Origin: Streptosporangium sp. NBC_01756 | GTDB taxonomy: Bacteria; Actinomycetota; Actinomycetes; Streptosporangiales; Streptosporangiaceae | DNA length: 64,000 nt | Reading direction: 5' to 3' | Assembly: GCF_035917975.1 (NCBI RefSeq) | Contig: NZ_CP109130.1 | Coordinates: forward strand, 7,812,001 to 7,876,000 | Part shown: piece by piece, positions 1 to 7,680 of the stretch | How positions within the stretch are numbered: position 1 is the stretch's first letter | Layout: each line of letters opens with the position of its first letter | Notes under the pieces: generated by a model | What the model was told of the DNA's origin: nothing | Databases searched by the model: none | The model's input: the letters and a program-made list of their open reading frames with translations, nothing else | Program-made: the position numbers and the translations under genes

Positions 1-59
1 CGGGCTATCGCCAGGCGCTTCCTTCGCTTCACGGCGGCGATCCGCTCGGTTGCGATCAT
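1..59 (-). CDS. 5' end of an unidentified leftward gene (runs off the window)
   Basis: An ATG at 59 opens a frame that stays open to the window edge; it begins MIATERIAAVKRR and is basic. Too little is visible for a family. Its ATG overlaps the stop of a 23-codon frame (56-127) as ATGA, so its translation is probably coupled to that leader. Two palindromic operators lie upstream at 142-199, which suggests control by a TetR-type repressor. An efflux transporter or a regulator is plausible but not shown. Confidence 0.5.
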   Translation of the reverse strand, partial: MIATERIAAVKRRKRLAIA

Positions 60-127
60 CGTGCGTCCGTCGCTGTCCGGCGTGCCGGATCAAGGCAGGC
101 CGGATGCCCGGTCAGATGTTCGCCCAT
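56..127 (-). CDS. Possible 23-residue leader peptide, translationally coupled
   Basis: The frame from the ATG at 127 has a good purine-rich ribosome-binding site (GGGGGA, six bases upstream) and ends with TGA overlapping the ATG of the next gene (ATGA). The downstream ATG has no strong ribosome-binding site of its own, so ribosomes reading the leader would deliver to it. The peptide (begins MGEHLTGHPACLDPARR) matches nothing I know. It could instead be the true short start of an operon gene or a chance frame. Confidence 0.35.
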   Translation of the reverse strand: MGEHLTGHPACLDPARRTATDAR

Positions 128-141
128 GTCTTATCCCCCGA

Positions 142-171
142 CAAACTATGGACTGTTCAGTCCATAGTTTG
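142..171. promoter_or_regulatory. Perfect 30-bp palindrome, probable TetR-family operator 1
   Basis: Two 14-base arms (142-155 and 158-171) are perfectly inverted around a 2-base centre. Its core, 149-164, reads TGGACTGTTCAGTCCA. The same 16-bp core with two changes at the centre recurs at 184-199. Paired sites of this size upstream of a gene start are typical of TetR-family repressor binding. Confidence 0.7.
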
Positions 172-183
172 CGGTGGCAACAG

Positions 184-199
184 TGGACTGTCAAGTCCA
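184..199. promoter_or_regulatory. Operator 2, same core, overlapping a -35 element
   Basis: TGGACTGTCAAGTCCA has perfect 6-base arms around GTCA and matches operator 1 at 14 of 16 positions. The sites are 35 bp apart centre to centre. On the minus strand it contains TTGACA (194-189), a consensus -35 box. A 17-base spacer leads to CAAACT (171-166), a weak -10 candidate at the edge of operator 1, so a repressor on both sites would cover the promoter of the leftward gene. Confidence 0.65.
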
Positions 200-252
200 G
201 TGTAAGTGACGTTCCCCACTGCTACACGGCTCTCACCTGCGAAAACAGGAGA

Positions 253-1473
253 TCAGGAGAGCAGGGTCTCGCCGATCCAGCCATCCGCCGAGCAGCCCGG
301 GGGAATGGCGAACACGGCCGAGCCGATGGGCGTCGTCCACTCGTTGAGCAGGTCGGCCTCGGCCAGTTTCCGCTGGACGGGGAGGAACTGCCGGGCGACG
401 TCGGCCTGGTAGGAGGCGAACAGCAGCCCGGAGTCGGCGTGCCCCTCGGGGGTGAGTCCCTCGTCGTAGTTGTAGACCCGGCGCAGGATCCGCATCCCCG
501 GATCGGTGACGTGGGCGCGGCGGATGTGGGCGTACTCGGAGATGACCGGGAACCCGGTCGCGTCGAGCATGGCGAGGTCGGGCTCGTCGTGCTCGACGCG
601 CCCGGTCAGCGGGGCGCCGGTGTCCAGCCGGCGGCCGACGGTGAACTCCTTGGCCACCCGGTCGGCGGCGTCCCACTTCTCCATCTTCATGCTGATGCGC
701 CGGAGCACCAGGGTGGTGCCGCCGTGCAGCCACGGCGGGCCGTCGTCGATCCAGACGGCCCGGTCGAAGTCCGCCGACCCCGGCTGGGGGTTGACGGTCC
801 CGTCGAGCTGGCCCATGAGGTTGCGCTGGGTGGTGGCCGGGGCTTGGGCGTGCGGGCTGCGCCGGAACCCGCGCTGCGCCCAGCGCACCCGGGCGAAGGA
901 GCGGGCGTCCTTGACGGTCATACGCAGGGCATGGGCGACGGTGACGGGGTCGTCGGCGCAGATCTGCAGCAGCAGGTCGGCGCCGGTCCACCGCTTCTCC
1001 AGCCGGTCGATCACGAAGCCGGGCAGCGGCGCCACCGACGCGGGCCGCCGCTCCGTCACCCCGGCCGCGGTGAACAGACCGGGACCGAAGCCGAAGGTGA
1101 CGGTCAGCCGGGCCGGGAGCGCGGCCAGCTCCGGTTCGGTGTCGGCCAGGGCGGGCCGGCCCTGGGTCAGACGGCGGGCGTCGTCGGTGAGCAGGCGCAT
1201 CAGCCGGACGACGGCCTCGCGGCCGGTGTCCGGCAGCAGGTCCAGGCCGACGAAGACGACGTGGGCCTGCGGGATCGTGGCGACCCCGGCCTGGTGGGCG
1301 CCGTGGAAGGGCTCGGTGGCCGCGCCGCCTGCCGGGAGGGCCACCTGCGCGGTCCCGGAGGCGGCACGGCCGGTGGAGAGGGTCTGCTCGGGGGTGCACG
1401 CGGCGAGGGCGCCGGCCGCCGCGGCGGCGCCCCCCGCGAGCAGACCCCTGCGAGTGATTCGGGGGTCTCGCAT
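253..1473 (-). CDS. Tat-exported DyP-type heme peroxidase (EfeB/DtpA-like)
   Basis: A 406-residue dye-decolourising peroxidase, the usual family length. The N-terminus has a twin-arginine motif (TRRGLLAGG) and ends in LAAC, a lipobox, so it is probably a Tat-exported lipoprotein. The family signature GQLDGTVN (the GxxDG distal-haem motif) and a later EYAHIRRAH segment that should hold the proximal histidine are visible. These enzymes use haem and peroxide to oxidise dyes, phenols or, in EfeB, ferrous iron. It starts 17 bp after the PCu(A)C copper chaperone gene and is probably cotranscribed with it. In streptomycetes a DyP peroxidase works with an extracellular copper chaperone in copper-dependent morphological development, and the pairing here suggests a similar role. 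Confidence 0.93.
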   Translation of the reverse strand: MRDPRITRRGLLAGGAAAAAGALAACTPEQTLSTGRAASGTAQVALPAGGAATEPFHGAHQAGVATIPQAHVVFVGLDLLPDTGREAVVRLMRLLTDDARRLTQGRPALADTEPELAALPARLTVTFGFGPGLFTAAGVTERRPASVAPLPGFVIDRLEKRWTGADLLLQICADDPVTVAHALRMTVKDARSFARVRWAQRGFRRSPHAQAPATTQRNLMGQLDGTVNPQPGSADFDRAVWIDDGPPWLHGGTTLVLRRISMKMEKWDAADRVAKEFTVGRRLDTGAPLTGRVEHDEPDLAMLDATGFPVISEYAHIRRAHVTDPGMRILRRVYNYDEGLTPEGHADSGLLFASYQADVARQFLPVQRKLAEADLLNEWTTPIGSAVFAIPPGCSADGWIGETLLS

Positions 1474-1490
1474 GGTTGTCAGTCCCTGGG

Positions 1491-2048
1491 TCAGCCGTGC
1501 TTCCTGCCCGTGTCCGTGCCAGGCTGGTAGTCCTCCTTGCCGCCGGCGAAGTCCTTGCCGACGGCGGTGAACTTCAGGGTCTCGCCGTCCTTGAGGGTCA
1601 GGGTGAACGGAATCTGCGCACCCGGCTTCACCTCTTCGGTGACCTTCATCAGCATGATGTGGTCACCGCCCGGCTGGAGCGGGTGGGTGCCCCGCGCGGG
1701 GATCACGAAGCCGCCCTCCTTGAGCCGCATGACCGACTTGCCCTTGGCGTCGACCACCTCGTGCAGCTCGATCTTCGGCGACAGCGGTGAGGCGCCGGAG
1801 ACGACGGTCACGTCGGCGTCGGTGTTGTTGACCAGGGTGCCGAAGGCGGCGCTCATCCCCTTCTTGGTGGTCTTCACCCACGGATCGGTGATCATGAGAG
1901 GGGCGGCGCTGTTGGACGTGCTCGCCACGGCGGGCGCCTTCGTGGCGGGTACGGCCTCCTGAGTGGGGGACTGGGCGCCGCAGGCGCTCACCGAGGTGAC
2001 GGCGAGGGCGGCCAGAAGTCCGGCGGAGAGAACGCGATTGACGATCAT
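1491..2048 (-). CDS. PCu(A)C-family extracellular copper chaperone (lipoprotein)
   Basis: A 185-residue protein with a signal peptide ending at a lipobox (SVSAC) and then a PCu(A)C beta-barrel domain. The metal-binding His/Met pattern is present: LHE, then an SVMRL methionine, then GGDHIML. Such proteins hand Cu(I) to cytochrome oxidase or to secreted copper oxidases. I chose the ATG at 2048 because it has GAAAGG nine bases upstream; a longer frame to 2099 has no such site. It is the first gene of a two-gene operon with the DyP peroxidase. Neither gene is next to a Sco/SenC protein, the usual third partner. Confidence 0.9.
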   Translation of the reverse strand: MIVNRVLSAGLLAALAVTSVSACGAQSPTQEAVPATKAPAVASTSNSAAPLMITDPWVKTTKKGMSAAFGTLVNNTDADVTVVSGASPLSPKIELHEVVDAKGKSVMRLKEGGFVIPARGTHPLQPGGDHIMLMKVTEEVKPGAQIPFTLTLKDGETLKFTAVGKDFAGGKEDYQPGTDTGRKHG

Positions 2049-2492
2049 GGAAAAGCCTTTCACGGTGTACGGCGCCGCGGCTGGAGCTGTGCTCGACATG
2101 CCACGGGAAGGCGCCCAGGGGTCGGGTGGACACCGGGCGCGATCGCGGGCATGGTCACGGGCATGATGTGGCCATCATCACACACGGTGACGACATCCTT
2201 CGTACGGTGACCGGAGCCTCTCCCGGGCGGAGGTGCCGGAGGGGACGGGCGAACCGGGCGAGGACCTCCCGAAGGGGGTGGGAGTCGTGAACCGTGCCCG
2301 GGGCGGGTGAGCCGGGACAGGACGTGCGCCGAAACCGGGATGGTTGAGCCGGTACCGATGAAACGAATTCACCAGGCTGCGCTCTCAGCGAAAAGCGCTC
2401 ACAGCGAACGGGATGAAAACACGGGGGCGGGTGGCGTTATCGTCACAAGGATTCATCATTCATAAATTCTGGATTCGGGGCAGGTGAAAGAG
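2049..2492. other. Intergenic region between the copper operon and clpP
   Basis: No convincing gene. It holds the divergent promoters of the leftward copper-chaperone operon and the rightward clpP. The stretch 2440-2475 just before clpP is A/T-rich. I see no clear operator. Confidence 0.5.
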
Positions 2493-3071
2493 ATGACCAG
2501 TCCACGGCCCGTGCTCGAGGACCAGCTGTACCAGCGGTTGCTCCGCAAGCGGATCGTCGTGCTCGGCAGCGAGGTGAACGACGAGGTGGCCAACCGGATC
2601 TGCGGCGAGCTGCTGCTGCTCTCGGCCGACGACGACCGCAGTGACATCTGGCTCTACATCAACTCACCCGGTGGCTCGGTGTCGGCGGGCATGGCCATCT
2701 ACGACGTGATGCAGTACATCCCCAACGACGTCGCCACCGTGGGCATGGGCATCGCGGGCTCGATGGGGCAGTTCCTGCTCTGCTCGGGCGCACCCGGCAA
2801 GCGGTACGCGCTGCCGCACGCCAGGGTCATCATGCACCAGCCGTCCGGCGGCCTCGGCGGGACGGCGACCGACATCGCCATCCAGGCCGAGCAGATGCTC
2901 TACACCAAGCAGATGATGCGCGAGCGGATCTCCTTCCACACCGGTCAGACGCTGGAGCAGATCGAGGCCGACTGGGACCGCGACCGGTGGTTCACCGCCT
3001 CCGAGGCCAAGGACTACGGGTTCGTCGACGAGGTCATCCGCAATACCCGTGAGGTGGGCGCGGAGAATTAG
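2493..3071 (+). CDS. clpP: ATP-dependent Clp protease proteolytic subunit (ClpP)
   Basis: A 192-residue ClpP serine peptidase, the normal length. The catalytic serine lies in GIAGSMGQF, the histidine in VIMHQPSGG and the aspartate in the WDRDRWF segment, so the triad is intact. ClpP assembles into tetradecamers that degrade proteins delivered by Clp ATPases. The ATG at 2493 has AGGTGA five bases upstream and is preferred over an in-frame GTG at 2484. The gene stands alone, without clpX or a second clpP beside it. Actinobacteria carry several clpP genes, and a solitary one is likely an accessory or stress paralogue rather than the main clpP1P2 pair. Confidence 0.95.
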   Translation: MTSPRPVLEDQLYQRLLRKRIVVLGSEVNDEVANRICGELLLLSADDDRSDIWLYINSPGGSVSAGMAIYDVMQYIPNDVATVGMGIAGSMGQFLLCSGAPGKRYALPHARVIMHQPSGGLGGTATDIAIQAEQMLYTKQMMRERISFHTGQTLEQIEADWDRDRWFTASEAKDYGFVDEVIRNTREVGAEN

Positions 3072-3540
3072 TCATCCGCTCTCGGAGTGATTTTCTCTCC
3101 TAATTCCGGCGTACGCCGAGAATGGCGGAGAGCTTTTCTACGGAATCGTATGGAGGTTCGCTGCGCAGTCGGCGGTAGGCCCTGGCGAGGGCGTGGCGGG
3201 CCGTCTCCTCCGGGAGCGGCACGTCACGCCAGGCGCTGCCGGCGTCCCGTCCCGCGCCGAAGGCCTTCCGGGCGTCCCGCGCTGAAGGCCCTCGGGCGAC
3301 CTGCGCTGAAAGCCTCTCGGGGCGACCTGCGCGACCGGCACGACCACGGCCGGCTGTGCCGCCTGCGCGGTCACCTGGCTCGGGCCGACGACGTCATCGT
3401 GGCCGGGGACCACGCGCTCCGGCGCCGGCCGTACGAGCGCATCCGGAGCGGAGGGCCATGCGGCGTCGCGAGAAGCCCCCGGTGTACGAGGGGGAGGAGT
3501 CACTCAAGCTATCCGAGCCTTTCCGCGCCGCCTTGGGTGA
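3072..3540. other. 469-bp gap with no recognisable gene
   Basis: Open frames exist on both strands because of the high GC, but their translations are low-complexity Arg/Pro/Ala-rich and match nothing. Around 3260-3340 a short unit containing GCGCTGAA is repeated three times in slightly varied form. I see no terminator or promoter I can defend. Confidence 0.5.
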
Positions 3541-4176
3541 TCATGCCGTGCGCTGGAGTTCGTGCGGCATGTTCCAGCCCTCGGCGAGCCTGGAGGGGTG
3601 GATGTTGTCCGCGCCGCCGAAGAACTCGCAGAACTTCATGATGAGTGGATCCCATTTGAGCGGGTCGATGTAGTGCGTTCCCGGGATGATCAGTTCTTCC
3701 TCGACGTGGACGCGCACGATCTCCACCTGGAAGGCGGTGGCGTTCAGCGCGGGAGCGCCGAACGGGTGCGCCGCGGTGACCCGGCACTCCAGCTGGATGG
3801 GGCATTCGGCCACGCGCGGCGCCCCGACCAGGTCCGCGGGCTGCCGGGTCAGCCGTGCGGCCGAGAACTTGTCCGGCTCGTACCGATAACCCTGCTCGAC
3901 CCTGCGCGGCGACACCACCGGCGCTCCGGTGAGCAGCGCGAGCCGGTCGACGGCGTCGACCATCGAGGAAGACGGCAGGTTGAGCACGCATTCGCGTTCG
4001 CGGAGCAGGTTCGCCGTCGTCCTGGCACTGTTTCCCATGCCCAGCATGGCGCACTGCCCCAACCACCAGGCGGACGACATGGGTGCGAGATTGGCGGTGC
4101 CGTCCTCGTTGCGGGAGCCGATCAGCACCACGGGTGTTCCGAAGTACATCACTTTCAGCTCAGGGGTCTTGTGCAC
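3541..4176 (-). CDS. Flavin reductase / FMN-binding split-barrel protein
   Basis: A 211-residue protein with the flavin-reductase-like split-barrel fold. The N-terminal strand region (VMYFGTPVVLIGSRNEDG) and the following NLAPMSSAWWLG are typical of family members that bind FMN and either reduce flavins or use them in small oxidoreductions. There is no signal peptide, so it is cytosolic. It sits alone between a non-coding gap and the DUF2470 gene, and the context does not identify a partner monooxygenase. The substrate is unknown. Confidence 0.85.
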   Translation of the reverse strand: MHKTPELKVMYFGTPVVLIGSRNEDGTANLAPMSSAWWLGQCAMLGMGNSARTTANLLRERECVLNLPSSSMVDAVDRLALLTGAPVVSPRRVEQGYRYEPDKFSAARLTRQPADLVGAPRVAECPIQLECRVTAAHPFGAPALNATAFQVEIVRVHVEEELIIPGTHYIDPLKWDPLIMKFCEFFGGADNIHPSRLAEGWNMPHELQRTA

Positions 4177-4315
4177 TGATAAGTCCTTCTGCGTCGAATT
4201 CCGGCGGCCTCAAGCCGAGTTCGACTCTGGCGGACCGGCTCGCGACGCGCTGGCGAGGATCGGACGTCGCATTCCGGTGACCGGCTCGCCGTACCCGTTT
4301 CCGGCTCGATCCGGC

Positions 4316-4339
4316 GACACCGACACCGACACCGACACC
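4316..4339 (+). repeat. Hexanucleotide tandem repeat (GACACC) x4
   Basis: Four perfect copies of GACACC in a 281-bp gap between two leftward genes. It is non-coding as far as I can tell and probably arose by replication slippage. Confidence 0.8.
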
Positions 4340-4457
4340 GGCGCGGGCTCCGGCCGTGGCCGGGGCAGGTCACCGGAGCGCCGCCCGTTGGCCGGGCCGT
4401 CCGCCGTCGCGTGTGCGCGCGTCCCTCGCACTCACCGGGCGAGGGCCGAGGCCTCCG

Positions 4458-5186
4458 TCAGCGGTGGCAGAGCAGGCAGCGCAGCGCCTCCTCCAGGGAC
4501 CGGGCGTCGGTCATGGGGGTGGGCCAGGGCAGACGGACCAGGGTCGGATCCTTGATGCCGGAGCGGATGGTCGCGCCGAAGCGGTCGAGCTCCCAGAGCC
4601 AGATCTCGGAGACGGGATCGATCAGCAGCGAGCGCAGCGTGCTCTCCAGCTGGCCCCGGTGGGCGGCGTTGACATGGCGGAGCATCCGCTCGGCGTCGTC
4701 CATCAGCGGATCGGGGTCGGCGCCGAGATACTCCTCGGCGTCCAGGACGCCCGACTCGGGGCCGGTGAGGTAGATCACCTGACCGACGTCGACGCGGAGC
4801 AACCGGGGGCCGTCGGCACTCTCCACGGCTTCGAACAACGCCTCGTCCGGGCAGTGCTCGGCGATCGCCACCGCGGTCTCCCGCACCTCGTCGGCCGGTA
4901 CGGCCTGCACCCAGCCCTGCACCTTGAGCAGGCCGCGGGAGAGCTTCAGCCCGCCCAGGGAACGGTCCGCGGACAGGTCGACGGTGACCACGGGCTCGTC
5001 GCGCACCCCGTAGAGCGGATCTCCCGGCGCGACCAGCAACACCGGCCGCCCGGCGCCGTCCACGCCACCCCTGGCGGACATCGCGGGCCGGGCCGAGCCG
5101 GAGAGGGACACATGGGTGGGAGTGGCGGTCGCGGCCAGCGTGCGGACACGCTCAGGGATCGGCGGAGCGGTGACGGGCTGCTGCAT
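4458..5186 (-). CDS. DUF2470 / HugZ-like heme or iron utilisation protein
   Basis: A 242-residue protein with an N-terminal split-barrel region (from about residue 30) and a C-terminal DUF2470 domain. The latter shows in DPLMDDAERMLRHVNAAHRG. Proteins of this build include the HugZ family of haem-degrading or haem-binding enzymes. I chose the ATG at 5186 because AAGGAG lies nine bases upstream; the GTG at 5216 has no ribosome-binding site. An iron box at 5224-5242 lies about 40 bp upstream, so induction under iron limitation is likely. A CLLC pair near the C-terminus could bind metal, but this is only an observation. Confidence 0.8.
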   Translation of the reverse strand: MQQPVTAPPIPERVRTLAATATPTHVSLSGSARPAMSARGGVDGAGRPVLLVAPGDPLYGVRDEPVVTVDLSADRSLGGLKLSRGLLKVQGWVQAVPADEVRETAVAIAEHCPDEALFEAVESADGPRLLRVDVGQVIYLTGPESGVLDAEEYLGADPDPLMDDAERMLRHVNAAHRGQLESTLRSLLIDPVSEIWLWELDRFGATIRSGIKDPTLVRLPWPTPMTDARSLEEALRCLLCHR

Positions 5187-5223
5187 GAACCGGCTCTCCT
5201 TGAGGTCGGAGGACACTTGCGAT

Positions 5224-5242
5224 TAAGGTTAGGCTTGCCTCA
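5224..5242. promoter_or_regulatory. DtxR/IdeR-type iron box between divergent genes
   Basis: TAAGGTTAGGCTTGCCTCA matches the actinobacterial IdeR/DmdR consensus TTAGGTTAGGCTAACCTAA at 15 of 19 positions by my count. A second, partial half-palindrome (CTAAGGTAAACCTAA) follows at 5243-5257. It lies between the divergent starts at 5186 and 5274, so an iron-loaded repressor could control both the DUF2470 gene and the S4 gene. Confidence 0.75.
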
Positions 5243-5273
5243 CTAAGGTAAACCTAATCACAGAGGAGCAAGT

Positions 5274-5888
5274 GTGCGCTACACCGGTCCCAAGGTGCGT
5301 CTGTCCCGCCGGGCGGGCGTCCCGCTGACCCGTAAGGCCGTCCGCTACTTCGAGGAGCGTCCTTATCCGCCGGGCGAGCACGGGCGCAAGACCAACCGGC
5401 GCCAGACCGGTGACTACGGCCTGCGGTTGATGGAGAAGCAGAAGCTGCGCTGGTACTACGACGTCTCCGAGCGGCAGATGCGCCGCTACTGGGACATGGC
5501 GCTCCGCGGCACCGGGCGTTCCGGAGCCGAACTGGTGGTGCTGCTGGAGAGCCGCCTCGCCTCGCTCGTCCTGCGTTCCGGTCTGGCCCCGTCCATCTAT
5601 GCGGCCCGCCAGTACGTCACCCACGGCCACATCACCGTGGACGGTCGCAAGGTGGACATCCCCAGCTACCTGGTCAAGCCCGGCCAGGTCATCGCGGTGC
5701 GGCAGCGGTCACGCGCGATGCAGCCGTTCGTCGCCGCGGCCGAGGGCGTCTACGCCGACGACCGGATCGCCCCCTACCTGGACGTCAACCACGCCGAGCT
5801 CCGCTTCACCGTGGTCGCCCGCCCGCTGCGCGAGCAGGTCGTGGTCCCCGTGGACGAGCAGCTCGTGGTGGAGTTCTACTCCCGCTGA
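5274..5888 (+). CDS. rpsD: 30S ribosomal protein S4, probable iron-regulated paralogue
   Basis: A 204-residue S4 protein. The N-terminal S4 domain (MRYTGPKVRLSRR, then RPYPPGEHGR) is followed by the RNA-binding S4 motif (VTHGHITVDGRKVDIPSYLV). The protein has no cysteine, so it cannot bind the N-terminal metal centre that some S4 proteins carry. The GTG start has AGAGGAG five bases upstream. The gene is far from any rpsM-rpsK-rpoA-rplQ genes and sits directly behind an iron box, divergent from a haem-utilisation gene. I infer a backup S4 made in iron starvation, but it could be the only copy in the genome. Its last 180 bases lie opposite the channel gene. Confidence 0.95.
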   Translation: MRYTGPKVRLSRRAGVPLTRKAVRYFEERPYPPGEHGRKTNRRQTGDYGLRLMEKQKLRWYYDVSERQMRRYWDMALRGTGRSGAELVVLLESRLASLVLRSGLAPSIYAARQYVTHGHITVDGRKVDIPSYLVKPGQVIAVRQRSRAMQPFVAAAEGVYADDRIAPYLDVNHAELRFTVVARPLREQVVVPVDEQLVVEFYSR

Positions 5889-6698
5889 GCCGCGCCGGTC
5901 GCCCGTCTCCGGCGTCGCGGGGGCCCGTTCCCGGAGCTCCCGCACCTCCGCCCGGAGGGCGGCCAGCTCCGCGAGCATGGTCACGCCGAGGTCCCGTGTC
6001 GCCTGGACCGATTCCTCGGCGTGCTCGTCCTCCATCGCGCTGACCACCACCGCGATGAACAGGTTCAGCACGACGAAGGTGCAGACCAGCATGAACAACA
6101 CGAAGAACACCCACGCCGAGGGATGCTCGTCCATCACCTCGCGGGTGATGTCGGACCACGCGTCCCCGGTCATCATCTGGAAAAGGGTGAACAGCGAGGT
6201 GGGCAGATCGCCGAAGTACTCCGGCGCGGTGGCGTGATAGAGCTTGGTGCCCATCACGGCCGCGACGTAGAGCACCAGGCCGAGCAGCAGGACGATCGAC
6301 GTCATCCCCGGCACCGCGGTGAGCAGGGCGGTCACGACCCTGCGCAGGCTCGGCACCACGGAGATCAGCCGCAGGGCCCGCAGGATCCGCAGGGCCCGCA
6401 GCACCGACAGACCTCCGGCCGTGGGCAGCAGGGAGACCGCGACGATCACGGTGTCGAAGAGGTTCCACGGGTCGCGGAAGAACCGCAGCCGGTAGGCGTA
6501 GAGCTTGGCGGCCAGCTCCGCCACGAAGACGTAGAGCGCCAGATGGTCGACGACGGTCAGCGCCGTGCCGTACCGTTCGACGGCGACGGCCGAGGTCTCC
6601 AGCCCCAGGGTGGCCGCGTTGGTCACGATGACCGCGATGATGAACCGCTGGAAACGCGGGGCCTCCAGGGCGGCGCGGACACGCTCGCGCGTCGGCAC
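5709..6698 (-). CDS. Voltage-gated cation channel, NaChBac/CavAb-like
   Basis: A 329-residue single-repeat channel of six membrane segments. The S4 voltage sensor (residues 97-120) has arginines at every third place (RALRILRALRLI). The pore filter at 177-183 reads TGDAWSD. Sodium channels of this family have TLESW there, while the engineered calcium-selective CavAb has TLDDWSD, so the two acidic residues at 179 and 183 hint at calcium permeability. A cytoplasmic coiled coil (about 236-258) follows S6, as is usual. From residue 271 the frame runs antisense to the 3' end of rpsD for 180 bp, so this tail is probably unstructured. It has no operon partner. Confidence 0.88.
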   Translation of the reverse strand: MPTRERVRAALEAPRFQRFIIAVIVTNAATLGLETSAVAVERYGTALTVVDHLALYVFVAELAAKLYAYRLRFFRDPWNLFDTVIVAVSLLPTAGGLSVLRALRILRALRLISVVPSLRRVVTALLTAVPGMTSIVLLLGLVLYVAAVMGTKLYHATAPEYFGDLPTSLFTLFQMMTGDAWSDITREVMDEHPSAWVFFVLFMLVCTFVVLNLFIAVVVSAMEDEHAEESVQATRDLGVTMLAELAALRAEVRELRERAPATPETGDRRGSAGVELHHELLVHGDHDLLAQRAGDHGEAELGVVDVQVGGDPVVGVDALGRGDERLHRA

Positions 6699-6920
6699 GG
6701 ATGACTCTCCGGGGATCGTAGGACCGGGTGGACTGCCGTTGGATCATATCGTCCGAAGATCGTCTTTTCCGTACAGCGAGCACCCGCCTCATCGGCCCGG
6801 AGCGTGATCGCGGCCGACAGGAGAGCCCGTGTTCCCGTCGTGGTGGGCGGCCTCCGGAGCCGGCCCGGTGAAAAACGGCGCCGGACCCACGCCGGCCCTG
6901 CCCGGTCCGGGTCGTCCCGC
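6699..6920. other. Short intergenic region, no gene seen
   Basis: It lies between the stop of a leftward TetR gene and the start of the leftward channel gene. It should contain the channel promoter, and I see no clear boxes. Confidence 0.4.
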
Positions 6921-7604
6921 CTACGGAATGGCTCTGGAGGTGTCGGCCCCGCCGGCCTGTGTGATGTCCTCCCAGCGGATGCAGTAGTCGCCGACCCCCG
7001 ACTCCAGGAGGCGGAAGGCGAGGTCGGTCTGCCGGCGCAGGTCCGGGGCGATGGTTTCCGCGCTCTCGCCGGCGAGCATGCGCCGGGCGGCGTAGGACAT
7101 CAGGGTGTGGAGCGTCGCGCAGATCTGCCCGGCGACGAGGCCGGGGGTGAGGTCGTCGGGGTCGGCCTCTGTCTCGTCCGTCAGCGCCTTGGCCAGGGCC
7201 TGTTCCCGTAGCTCGTTCATCTCCCGGAGCCGGGCGGTGAGCGCCGGGCTCGCGCTGATCATCCGGGTGGAGACATCGCTGCCCTCATGGAGGCCGTACC
7301 GGTAGTGGCCGGTGTCCAGGGCGTCCAGGAAGTCGCGGCGGACCGCCTCCGCCGCGCTCTCGCCGGGCCTGCGCGCCCGTACGACCCGGCCGAGCAGCTC
7401 CTGCACCTCGTCCTGCCGGTCGAAGAGCAGGTCCTCCTTCGCCGGGAAGTAGTTGAAGACCGTGTTGACCGAGACGTCGGCGGCCCTGGCGACCTCCGCC
7501 ACCGTCACGTTGTCGAACCCCCGCATCATGAACAGTCCCGTCGCGATGTCGGAGATGCGCAACCGGGTCTCTCTCTTCTTGCGCTCGCGCAGGCCCTCAC
7601 TCAT
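6921..7604 (-). CDS. TetR-family transcriptional repressor
   Basis: A 227-residue TetR protein. The N-terminal helix-turn-helix reads VAEVARAADVSVNTVFNYF, followed by PAKEDLL, the classic end of the family's DNA-binding domain. The C-terminal ligand domain is unclassified. It is divergent from a two-gene ABC exporter 77 bp away, with an inverted repeat between them, so it most likely represses both itself and the exporter until a drug or metabolite binds. Confidence 0.93.
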   Translation of the reverse strand: MSEGLRERKKRETRLRISDIATGLFMMRGFDNVTVAEVARAADVSVNTVFNYFPAKEDLLFDRQDEVQELLGRVVRARRPGESAAEAVRRDFLDALDTGHYRYGLHEGSDVSTRMISASPALTARLREMNELREQALAKALTDETEADPDDLTPGLVAGQICATLHTLMSYAARRMLAGESAETIAPDLRRQTDLAFRLLESGVGDYCIRWEDITQAGGADTSRAIP

Positions 7605-7626
7605 GGATCCATTCTATGGCGCCGGA

Positions 7627-7652
7627 CAAATTTTGCAGTGACTCTAAATTTG
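7627..7652. promoter_or_regulatory. Candidate TetR operator between repressor and ABC exporter
   Basis: CAAATTT (7627-7633) and AAATTTG (7646-7652) are perfect inverted arms in a conspicuously A/T-rich 76-bp gap. A second, imperfect pair (AGTGAC / GTTACT) overlaps it at 7637-7660. The position between the divergent starts suits an autoregulatory operator. Confidence 0.5.
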
Positions 7653-7680
7653 GTGTTACTTTAAGTCCGGAGGCGATCAA

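Noticed and set aside
3087-3641. Long open frame across the gap after clpP
   Set aside because: Arg/Pro/Ala-rich, overlaps the flavin reductase gene on the other strand, and has no family pattern.
4316-4339. Possible CRISPR or operator array
   Set aside because: Only four 6-bp units with no spacers, best explained by slippage.
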